Source: Dunaliella salina
Taxonomy: Eukaryota > Chlorophyta > Chlorophyceae > Chlamydomonadales > Dunaliellaceae
Length of the DNA stretch: 13,305 bases
Direction of reading: 5' to 3'
Assembly: GCA_002284615.2 (NCBI GenBank)
Contig: MU070127.1
Span: 90,531-103,835 of the forward strand
The position numbers were made by a program, and so were the translations under genes. The notes beneath the pieces were generated by a model. The model was not told the origin of the DNA. It made no database searches and was given only the letters and a program-made list of their open reading frames with translations. Each line of letters starts with the position of its first letter. The stretch's first letter is position 1. Positions 1-10,538 of this stretch are shown here, one piece after another.

Positions 1-34
<34 letters not shown>

Positions 35-58
35 TCACACATCACACACGCACGTGCA
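1..58. repeat. CG/CA dinucleotide tract
   Basis: (CG)n switches to (CA)n at about base 9 and runs to 34, then degrades into CACACAT and CACG variants. It is a simple intronic or upstream microsatellite that may continue beyond the window start. Alternating purine-pyrimidine composition makes it Z-DNA-prone. Confidence 0.95.
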
Positions 59-75
59 CAATGCACCAATCTTGG

Positions 76-590
76 GTTGCGGGCATGCTGGGACCCAGCC
101 AATGTCACCTATGGAGCCGGCGAGGCTTCGTGCAAAATCCCACCTGCACTATATGGCCTGTGTGGACACGCACTCACATGTGCTTTATGCATAAGGCACC
201 GACTGTGGGCCATGGGCATGCTGGGGCCCAGCCCGTTTGACCTGTGGAATCAGTGGGCCTTGTCCAAGGGGTGTGAGCTCGTTTGACCATGATGCATGCT
301 TCCCGACATGTGACCATGTTATAGATCATGGATATGCTGGGACCCAGAGGGACCTTTGTAACCAGTGGGGCCTTGTCCAAGGGTGTGAGCCCGCAGATGC
401 ATCTGTTTCTTGCTTCAGTGGCCGCCCTGAAAATTTTATTAAGTTTTGACGGACTTCTGAATACTAGACTATGTTGCACGCTTTACAATATGTGACATTG
501 GTACAGGTCATGGACGTGTTGGGGCCCAGCCTTTGGGACCTGTGGAACAAGGCAGGACAATTGTCCCCAAGGATGTGAACGAATGCGCGT
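76..590 (+). repeat. Four degenerate tandem copies of exon 1 edge
   Basis: Copies of the exon start (GGCATGCTGGGGCCCAGCC-like) sit at about 76-116, 209-285, 325-390 and 507-580, before the real one at 693. Spacings among the last four are 116, 182 and 186 bp. The second to fourth continue through a (GG)GACCTGTGGAA-like stretch, then jump to a CCAAGG(GG)TGTGAG-like end resembling the exon's own donor, as if the exon middle had been deleted. A shared lead-in, TATGATGCATGCTTC-like, is clear at about 287-316 and 655-683. The copies are frame-broken, and only the fourth keeps a good acceptor (TACAG at 502-506). This stretch contains no other gene. Confidence 0.85.
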
Positions 591-692
591 TCTTCTTGCC
601 CCAGCTGACACCCAGAAATGTAATTACAAATTTGACAAGTTTCTTCACATTTGATTATGATGCATGCTTCTCAATGTGTGACCATGACACAG

Positions 693-820
693 GTCATGGA
701 CATGCTGGGGCCCAGCCTGTGGGACCTGTGGAACCAGCAGGGCCAGTCCATGTCCCAGGAGATGGTGGCGTGCATTGCCATGGAGGCGCTCTCGATTCTG
801 AAGGAGCTGCACAACAAGGG
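693..820 (+). CDS. MLK: Exon 1 in window: kinase alpha-D/alpha-E ([15 protein letters not shown]...)
   Basis: 128 nt: 42 codons plus two bases (starts phase 0, leaves GG of a Gly codon). It reads [15 protein letters not shown], then [19 protein letters not shown], ending ELHNK. In the MLK family this is the segment after the hinge, reaching the helix just before the catalytic loop. The acceptor is CACAG at 688-692 and the donor GTGAGC begins at 821. The start was chosen because the upstream bases do not continue the conserved protein and because AG falls exactly before the conserved Val. The preceding exon (hinge and N-lobe) is outside the window or not recognisable. Four degenerate copies of this exon's beginning lie just upstream. 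Confidence 0.94.
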
Positions 821-2491
821 GTGAGCTAGACAAGCCTTTCTAGTACAGAGATCTGCCAGCAGAGAGTACCTTTCATAAGGATGTGAACTCAAAATTGGAC
901 AATGCATGAAGCACAGCAGGCACGAAGCTGAACTCGTCGCTGCATCCCCCCCCCCCCAAAATTCCGAGTGCATCCCTTTTAGTGTTCATGCAAGGTCCTG
1001 CGTACGCGCAGCACGCAGCTTGCACTGAAGTTATTTGTTGCTCACTCAGCGCTTGGACGTAAGCCAGCCCATGAGCAAGTCCTGTGGGTCATTGGATCCA
1101 AGCACTCAGAGAGATCAGGAGTCCTGTGGGCCCCTGAGCAAACCTGAACTCGCTTGAGTATGCTTGAGATGGGTGCCGAGGATGGATGCATCCTCCCTTG
1201 CCAACCACCTCAAGCAAGCCCACCGTTCAAGGTCGATGGTGAACGACTTGGGTGTGCATGCATCCATGGATTAGAACGAGTATGCTGCGCTCGTTTGCCA
1301 TGTATACGCACTGCCAGTACGTAAACGTATGCAAGTATGAGCATGGGGATGCGAACCCGGAAAACTAAGGTTATAGTTGATAGGGAATTAGTAAGCGCAC
1401 GTTTGCTGTGCATGCGCGCTGGCAATCTGTACACAGGTAAGTGCATGAGGATGTGAATGCCATGCATGCCATATGCATGGGCATGTGAAGCCATGCGGAA
1501 GCCATGCATGTGCACTGCCGCGCTGCCCAACTGCGCGCAGGTATGTGTGTTTTGGGATGTGAAGCCGGAGAACCTTTTGCTGGGGCAACCAGGGACATAT
1601 GCATGCATTTGTGGAATAGATTGTGTATGCTGTACATGTATGCATGTGCACTGCCGCGCTGCCTAACTGTGCGCAGGTATGTGCATGGGGATGTGAAGCC
1701 GGAGAACTTCTTGCTGGGGCAACCAGGCACGCCCAATGAGAAGCGGCTATATTTGGTGGACCTCGGACTAGGTGCGAATTTTGGTAGACTACTCGATTGG
1801 TGGTGGACTAGGTGTGACTGGTTATCATTTGGGTGCCATTGGTGAAGGACTAGGTGCAGTTAGTGGTGGACCTTCGACAAGGTGCAATTGGTGGTGGACT
1901 TTGAACTAGGTGCAGTTAGTGGTGGACCTACGACTAGGTGCAGTTAGTGGTGGACCTACGACTAGGTGCAGTTAGTGGTGGACCTACGACTAGGTGCAAT
2001 TAGAGTGGACCTTCGGCTAGGTGCAGGTCTGCTTTGTTTTTTTTCTCCAGGGAGGACCAAAAGTTGCACGTGCTGTTCGTGTCAAGGATTCTTGCAGGCT
2101 TTGTACCGCCATCACCCAAAACGTTTCCATGAGTTACCAACGCTTGTGACTGGATCAATGGCAAGATCGATGGGTCCCAAAGGTCAAACAAGGCCGAAAA
2201 AGCTGGCTGCAACCTTCCTGTTTGTATTCAAGGTCTCTACTCATTCATGGGCTCACGTGAGAGCTTGAAACACTGTTCGCACTCGCCTCCCAAAAATGAC
2301 GGAGGCTGCAATTTCTTGAAGTTGATTGAGTTCGTCTTGATAATGGGAGAGTGGCGCAGCCTTTTAGCTCCCTCTTTTTGTCCTAAGCTTTGATCCTTTT
2401 TCCACACCGCTTTTTGTTTTGCTTTTTTCCTGGCCTTGCACCTCGAGTATTTGGCTGTGCTGTGATGGGGTTACGTCTGGGCCTTGGTGGA

Positions 2492-2564
<73 letters not shown>

Positions 2565-5500
2565 CCATCGCAGGAAAACCCTGTTTATTGCTCTGTGCTA
2601 TACACAGCAAAGCCCTGTGCATTTCAGGAGGAACCGGCAGTGCAACCAATTCTCAGAGTGTGACTCTGCAAAGCTAATGTAGGATGCAGGAAGAACACAT
2701 GGATTCTCCTGCATAAACGGCTGCCCACCACCCACACTTTGCCTTATAGTATATGTTGCTGCCCACTGCATGCCTGCAGCTGTGGGGGGGAAGGTTGTGG
2801 CGCGTGGGTCGCATGCAGGGAAGCGTGGATCAAATTGCACTGACAGCTGCCCAATGTTTCCGTCCGAGTCTTTGGAAGTTGTTGCCCTTTGTTTTTTTGC
2901 AGCCCTGAGATGGGAGATTGTGGTGTGTGGGGTATGTGCACGGAAGTGCGGATGGGGTCGCCTTGACAGGTGCCCACTGTCTTTCCGCGGATATCGTTGC
3001 CCACAGTGTGCCTGTAGCCACTGTTTTTTTGGGGGGGACTGCATGACAGCTGCCAGCTGTGTCATCCTGGATGTTTCTTCCCTCTGTGTGCCTGCAGCCA
3101 CGAGATGGAAGGATGTGGTGTGTGGGACACATGTGGAATATGACCAGCGGCCGGATGTTTTCAGGTGGGTTTCATGTGCAGCTAGCCTGATGGAGGAAGC
3201 CAGGACTAGCATGCGCGGGCAGACACGCGCCTGGGAATCCAACACCACACTGCAGGGGTGCAGACTGATTTTTGGCTCCGAACTGCAGTGGTTTGACTGA
3301 CTTTGACACTAGCAGTGGTGCACACTAATTTTGACACCAAACTGCAGTGGTGCACACTAATTTTGACACCAAATTGCAGTGGCATAGACTGATTTGGAAA
3401 CCAAACCGCAGCGGTGTAGACTGATTGTAACACCGAACTGCTGTGGTGCAGACTGACTTTGACACCAAATCGCAGTAGTGCTGACTAATTCCAACACCAA
3501 AATGCAGTAGTGCAGACTGATTTTGACACCAAATTGCAGTGGCGAAGACTGATTCCGACACCAAGCTGCAGTGGTGCAAAGTGATTTCGACACTAGATAG
3601 CAGTTGTGCAAAGTGGTTTCGGCACCAAACTGCAGGGGTGCAAAGTGGTTTTGACATCAAATTGCAGTGACTTCCCATCAGCGGCTGATGTGTTACGAAA
3701 GAAGGGGGTGAAAAAGGTTCAGTTAAAGGAGAAAGTCGGATAGACATAAGCCAGATTGGTCCTGCGCACAGTAGGCCCAGCACTAGTGGTTTGGCAAGGC
3801 GGAAGTTGCAGATGGTGCTTTCCATCTGCGAGTTCCACCTTGCCAAAGCTGAGTGCATTTTTCAACCATCATGAGCAAAAGCTTGGATTTTCATATGAAG
3901 GGTCAGGAGGTCATCTTCGTATGTTAAACTGATTTCAACACTTAGAAAAACATCCCCCCATACCTAAAACTTTTATAAGCACATAAAGAATAAATTATTT
4001 ACTCACACTAAAGCCACCCTTCCTGCTGTGGGTCAGAGTTGAACAGGTGCAATACGTGTGTTGGCCCTCCAATCCTTCATGTACTCCTCGCAGCCTTTAG
4101 GCTCTCTGGTCCCTAATGTACTCCTCGCACCCAGTAAGCTCTCTGGTCCCTGAAGTACTCCTTGCAGCCTGTGGGCTCTTCGGTCCCTCATGTGTGTGCA
4201 CCTTGCACCCTGCAGGCTTTCTGGTCCCTTCTGCACTCTATGCAGCCTGCAGGCTTTCTGGTCCCTTAGAACAAAGGCACCTGTCAGCATGTAGGCTCTT
4301 GGCCTTAGGCCTCTTGTCCTTTAACTCCTTGCAGCCTGCAGGCTCTTTGGTACCTAATGTACTTCTGGCAGCCTGTAGGCTTTTTGGTCCCTATTTACAA
4401 CTTGCAGCCTGTAGGCTCTCTTATCCCTTGTGTACTCCTGGCAGTCGTAGGCTTTCTGTTCCCTCAGAGCAAAGATTCCTGTAGGCCTGTAGGCTCTTGG
4501 CCTGAGGCCTCTCATCCTTTGACTCCTAGCGGTCTGCAGGCTTTCTGGCTCGCAAGGGCTGCTTTCAAGCAAGTCTCCTTCCCATGCTATGGTTGCTCCT
4601 CCTCACTCCGCACCAAAATATTTGCGAGGGCCTGCCAAGCTCATGTGCACTGAAATGCACCGATGTCAAATGTTACTTGCTTCTTCGCCTCGCTATTTGC
4701 AGCACAAAAACAAGCCTGCACTTGTCAGAGACGCACACGACCGCTGACGCTGAAATTCCCCCCTTCTCTTTCATCTTCTGTTTGTGTGTATGGGCACCGT
4801 GCGGTATGCAAGTGTGCACGCGCTTTAAGGGCGCACGGCCAGCAGGCGAGATGATCTTTAGTCATTGGCATACATGGATACATTGAGGATGAGTGCCCTT
4901 TGCTTGTGCGCCTCGCTCCAACCTGCAGCACACTAACAAGCCAGCAAGCATGGGATGCAAGCATGCACGACCCCTGGCGCTTGAAATTCCCTGCTCTGTT
5001 TGTCCTCTGTTTGTGTGTAGGGGGACTGTGCGGTACGCGAGTGTGCACGCGCATTTAGGGCGCACGGCCAGCAGACGAGATGACCTTGAGTCGTTGGCAT
5101 ACACGCTGCTGTTCCTGCTGAAGGGCCGGTTACCATGGCAGGGGTACCAGGTGGGTGTTGGGTATGTTTTGCATTGGTTTTGAGTTGCAGTGCTGCAGCA
5201 TGCACCTTGTTGCAGTGCTGCAGCGTGCAACTTGTTTACAGCTCTTGTTGCAGCGCTGCAGCATGCACCTTGTTGCAGTGCTGCAGCGTGCACCTTGTTT
5301 ACAGCCCTTGTTGCAGTGCTGCAGCATGCACCTCGCTTACAGCCCTTGTTGCAGTGCTGGAGCATGCACCTTGTTTACAGCCCTTGTTGCAGTGTTGCAG
5401 CATGCATCTTGTTTACAGCCCTTGTTGGAGTGCTGCAGCATGCACCTTTGTTGCAGTGCTGCAGCATGCCCCTTGTTTAGAGCCCTGTACCTGATCGCAA

Positions 5501-8500
5501 GCTTGGCTGGCTGTTGCACAAGCTGAGTGCCACGAACCCAACAGAAAGTGCAGTGCAAAGGTGCATGTGCAAAAGTGGGTGCAGTGCAAAGAATGCAAAC
5601 AGTGACAACAGGTGCAAAAGAATCTGCGCTGGGAGGACAGGTATCACAGACAGAGAAAAGGAGACACATTGTGATGCGAGGGAGCTTGATGAGCAGCACA
5701 CCCTTTTCGCATGACTAATGGTTTCTCTCCCGTAAATGTGGAATCAATAGCAAGAGGGGCAAGCCCTTGTTGCACAGGTGTGGCCCCCTTGGTTAAGTTT
5801 GAGTGTATGGGCCTGACTGTCTAGGGTAAGTGTATGGGTAAGGGCCTGACAGTGTAGGGTATGTGTAAGGATAAGGGCCTGACTGTGTAGGGTATGTGTA
5901 AGGATAAGGGCCTGACTGTGTAGGGTATGTGTAAGGATAAGGGCCTGACTGTGTAGGGTATGTGTAAGGATAAGGGCCTGACTGTTGTGGCATGGGTGGC
6001 AGCTGCATGAGTGACTAACACTCCATGCACGATGATGTTTGTTTCTGTTCACGCTGCGCCCATCATAAGATATGCTGCCTGTTATGGCTTGATAAACCTG
6101 AACGACAGCTTCAAAAGTGCTTCATGGCCGACTTTTTCAGAAGGATATAGGATGGCTGCCTTTTTCCCCTCCTTTTGAGAGCTTAGAACTGTCTGCAGAG
6201 CTTAGAACTGTCCGCAAACTTATTTTGCCGAACCCCTCAACTACCCAACCATTTTGAACCATAACTCTCTCATCGGCAGTTGCTTTTACGCTTATGTCGT
6301 TTCGCACAGGGAGATAACAAGGGCTACCTGGTGTGCAAGAAGAAGATGGGGACCTCTGCTGAGATGCTGTGCCGCTACACTCCTCCAGCATTTAGACAGG
6401 TGTGTGCAGGGGAAGGATGCACAACTTTTTGGCTGCAAATTTAAACAATAATACTAAAACACAATAACAATAATACTATGGTTACGAGCCTCTGCTGCAA
6501 CACTAGGAGCATCGGAATCTCAGACCCAAGGCACCGGTGGCGCTTAGCTCTTTAGTTGATACCCATTGGTTTGCGTGCAGGGAGTTCCTCAACATCTATG
6601 GACCCTAAAACTATTATGAAAGCCGTAACCTCTTGAGCCACAGCTAATGTTACACCTAACCCGATTGCACCTCGTGCACTTCAAACTTTAAAGCAGATCT
6701 TCTTGATATCTCAACGAAGCATTTAAAAGAGTACAAAAGCGCCGCCCACCCTGGATGCAGCGGGAGCAGCTAAGAATCAGCAAGGCCAAAAGAACAGTGT
6801 TTCCAGCGTCAGATTAAAAAGCTGCGTGACTTAGGGGGGCAGGAGCACCCTTCCTCCATTAAACTGTAGCATACTTGGGTGATATAAAGCATTTCAGGAC
6901 AGTGTTTCCAGTGTCAGATTAGAAAACTGCGTGACAGAGGGGCCAGGAGCACCCTTGAAAAGTACATTGCACCCAAGACAAGCAGTAAACACAACAGCAT
7001 TAAAAATGGATACAAAAAGGGTGAATACTACCATCCGAATGCAAAACGGGTTACGAGTGGCGTTCCATGGCATGGGGAGCAAGGCTGCCAAGCACGGGGA
7101 CCAAGGAGAGCTTGTCCTCCATTAGACTGTGGCATATACTTCGGTGAGGTGAATGCACTTGAAGACACATTTCGCAAGGAAGACTCATAACATCAAAGCA
7201 CTTCAAGACTCATATCGCAAGAAAATCCTGAAGCAAGGCAGCAGCAGCGGCTCGTCACTCACTCATTACTGTTTTTGTATTTTTTATTTTACAATGAATG
7301 CTGTTTTTTTTCCTTCTGCTCGCAGCAGCAAGGTACCAGGGTTACCAGGTGACCAGAGCGCGGCGCACTTGGCTGCTAAGATGACTTAAGATGTTACTAA
7401 TAGTCATCTTGAGAGCCAAGCGCGCCGCGTTCTGTTTACCTGGGTACCTCGCAATCTTGCTACCCGCGCGGCTTGTAAATTATTTCTACAGTTTATCCAG
7501 TATTCACTCTTAAGAGTACAAGAACACAAGATTGTGTGAGTGGGTAAGGAGGAATTTTCAATTTCAATACTAAGTTGTGTACCAATTTTCCTACTACATC
7601 GAGTACCTGGGACTAGGGAATTAATACCATTGTAATTACCATTTTTGCCTATAGGTCCTTGCGAGGCTTATCAGCCACCACAAATTTGCATAAAACCATG
7701 TTTGATACACTTGGAAGTATGCATGCATACACAAGTAGGCTCTCTGACATTCAAGCCCATTAGCCACCACAAGAGAGAGCCTGCGTGTGAAAGAATATAC
7801 TTACCCAGAGCCTACATGTATAAACATGTATATACCCTGGTGTATACCTGTTATGTTGAGCATGTTTTTATGGATGTGCTAAGGTGTAGAATCTTTCCAG
7901 GTAGTGACTCATCTCTCCCTTATGAGGCCTTGGTGTATTCTAGGTGTCAGCACATGCATGCCGACCCAATTTTCTCAGCCCGTGACCTTTAACCTTTCCA
8001 CACACCCATCTCGGCACATGCATGTCCTCCCATGCTACCTCCGCCTGTGACCTTGCGTCTTTCCACATTTTCATCTTGGCACATGCGTGTCTGCCCATGC
8101 TATCTCAATTGCCCTTTTGTATTTCCACGTATCCATCTTGGCACATGCATGTCCGCGCATGCCATCTCTTCCTCTGTGCCCTTTTGCCTTCCCTACTTGC
8201 ATCTCGGCACATGCATGTCCGCCCATGGTCTCTCTCAAACTATGACCTTTTGCTTATCCGCACTTTCATTTTGGCACATGTGTATCTGCCCGCACTATCT
8301 CTCCCTGCGACCTTTTGCCTTTCCGCACTATCGTTTCGGCACATGCATGTCAGGCCATGCCCGGGCCCTATTGCCTTTCCACACTCTCACCTTGGCACAT
8401 GTGTTTCCGCCCATGCTCTCTTGATGAGAGACTTTTTACCTTTCCACACATTCATTTTGACATGTGCATGTCTGCCCATACTGCCTCCACCTGTGCTCTG

Positions 8501-10507
8501 TTGCTCCTCATACATTCATCTTGGCACATGTGTGTCCGCCCGTACTCTATCTGGACCCGTACCTGTATGCAATGCCATACCTATTTCCTAGCACATGCAT
8601 GCCCGCCCCTGCATGGCCTGTACCCTTTTGCTCCCCACGCGTATCTTGGCGCGCGCGCGTACGCCCACGCACAAAGCTCCACATCTCCAAGTTTGCTAGG
8701 AGGACTGGGAATCTAAATCGAACACTTGAGCAGCTTGTAGGGTGTGCTTGACTTCACCTCCCGCTTGCCTTCACCAGCTGCTTGCCTTCACCTGCCGCTT
8801 GCCTACACCAGCCGCTTGCCTTCACCAGCCTCTTGCCTCTACCAGCTGCTTGCCTTCTACTCTACCTGCAGCTTAAAGGGTGCGCTTGACTTGGAGGTGA
8901 AGCACTTCATTGTATCACATGATTTCTGTTCCCTGACAGCTGGACCTTTCCTAAAATACCCACTGGGATCCTACATGGCAATAGTTCACTTTGCAGGACT
9001 CCTTTTCCCTGCCCCCTCATGCACCTGCGGTTTGTGCAGAACGTGCTCATGTTTAAATCCAAAAGCATGATGCCTGCAAGGGCCTGTTATGAGTTTGATG
9101 CGTGCATGTGCCGGCAGTTTGCAGAGCGTGCTCAACGATGAATAATTTCACGGAGAGCCCAAGTGTGATGCATGCATGGGCCTCATTTAGCCCCTGTGTG
9201 AGTCATGCCTTTCTCCTCATGCACCTGCAGTTTGCGGAGAGCGTGCTCAACTTGAAATTTGATGAGGAGCCCAAGTATGATGCGTGCATGCGTCTCTTTG
9301 AGCCCTTATGTGGGCCGTCCATCAGCAGGCCCATCCTCACAGACGGGGCCGTGAAAGTGGGACAGAAACGGCCGCGTGAGGCTGAGGGTGACGCGCTGGA
9401 TGATGATGCGCCGCGCAAGAGGGTAAGTATTGCGCTTTTATGTTTAAAATGCAAATAGGTGGGGGGGCCCTTCCTCGCGGACAAGGCGGTCTAAGTGGGC
9501 CAGAAGCAGGCGCAAAAGGCAGAGGGCAACACGCTGGATGATGATGTGCAATGCAAGAGGGTATGTGTTGCGTACTTCTTGTTTCAATTCGTGTTGTGGG
9601 AAGGGGGCAAAGGAAAACGTGTCAGGAAGGAGGGAATTTTGTACGTCTTTGGGGGGCCTTTAAAGTAGGCCTGAAGCGGCCGCATGAAGCAGAGGGCAAC
9701 ATGCTGGATGATGATATGCTACACAAGAGGGTATGTGTTGCGCTTCTGAATCGGAAGTGCATGTCGGGTGGGGGGTTAAGCCTCACAGACAGGGCGGTCA
9801 AATTGGGACACAAGCAGGCGCGAGGGGCAGAGGGCGACACACTGGATGATGATGTGCTTCGTAAGAGGTTATGTGTCACGCATTTCTTGTTCCAATTCAT
9901 TTTGTGGGAAGGGGGGAAGGAGACATGTCAGGAGGGAGGGAATTTTGTTCGTCTTTGGGAGGCCGTAAAATTAGGCCTGAAGTGGCAGCATGAAGCAGAA
10001 GGCGACATGCTGGATGATGATGCTTATGCAAGAGGCGGATGTGCCCTCAATGACTTCTGCTCATTTGATGTTTTCGCAACCTGGTTGTCTCGAATGCGCG
10101 TGCACTTTGCTGGCTTGCTGCTCCCATGACTGACTGCTCCTTGTTTGATGTGTACTTTGCTGGCATGCTGCAACAGAAGTGCCTTCAGTTCATTGGTTTG
10201 CCCGCGATCTGGTGATCTGAACTACAGGCTCGTTTTGCCGACGCGCTGCCTTCGTTGCTAACTTCTGCACTGACGTGCACTTTGTTGGCAGTTGAAACTT
10301 GTACCCCATTGTACCCAAGTCGGATCGGTGTGGTAGAAAGAGGCACCCTGTTGCTTCTGCTAGGCTGCCCTGGTCAGCAGGTACAGCTATGTCACCCTAT
10401 CCTACCCTACTTTGCTGACATGCCGCATCCTCATCAGTGTCATGGTACATGTTTCTTGTGCAACACACTTGGTTGCATCGTGACCTGATGCGTCCTTTCA
10501 CGAGTGA

Positions 10508-10538
<31 letters not shown>

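Noticed and set aside
1504..1845. Kinase-containing open frame starting at an upstream ATG
   Set aside because: The part before 1677 is intron and echo sequence. The kinase protein needs exon 1 spliced to 1677, which gives [15 protein letters not shown] in frame.
2598..3248. 216-codon open frame on the minus strand
   Set aside because: It is antisense to exon 3 and its echo copies. Its repeated His/Thr/Pro-rich peptide follows from the tandem copies, and it matches no family I know.
3246..3672. Regular ~32-bp repeats resembling a CRISPR array
   Set aside because: The repeats are head-to-tail with no unique spacers, units are diverged, and the context is a eukaryotic intron.
3325..3858. 177-codon open frame on the minus strand
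   Set aside because: A product of the 32-bp minisatellite: the peptide period does not stay in one frame, and no conserved domain is present.
5493..5560. Possible extra exon (ctgatcgcaagcttggctgg region) in intron 4
   Set aside because: The short translation does not match any MLK segment, and exon 4 joins exon 5 perfectly in frame without it.
7333..7356. Resemblance of the GGTACCAGGGTTACCAGGTG stretch to the exon 4 3' end (GGGGTACCAG|GTGGG)
   Set aside because: Only about 10 bases are shared and no neighbouring exon sequence follows, so this is probably coincidence and not counted as an echo.
8022..8591. 189-codon open frame on the plus strand with repeated [13 protein letters not shown] peptide
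   Set aside because: A translation of the ~65-bp pyrimidine-rich minisatellite inside intron 5. Units vary in length by non-multiples of three, so the frame is not maintained as a protein repeat would be.
9551..10129. 192-codon open frame on the plus strand with repeated AEGD-LDDD-KR peptides
   Set aside because: It looked like a repeat protein, but the peptides are echoes of exon 6's coding end. The frame runs through intron sequence and lacks acceptors.
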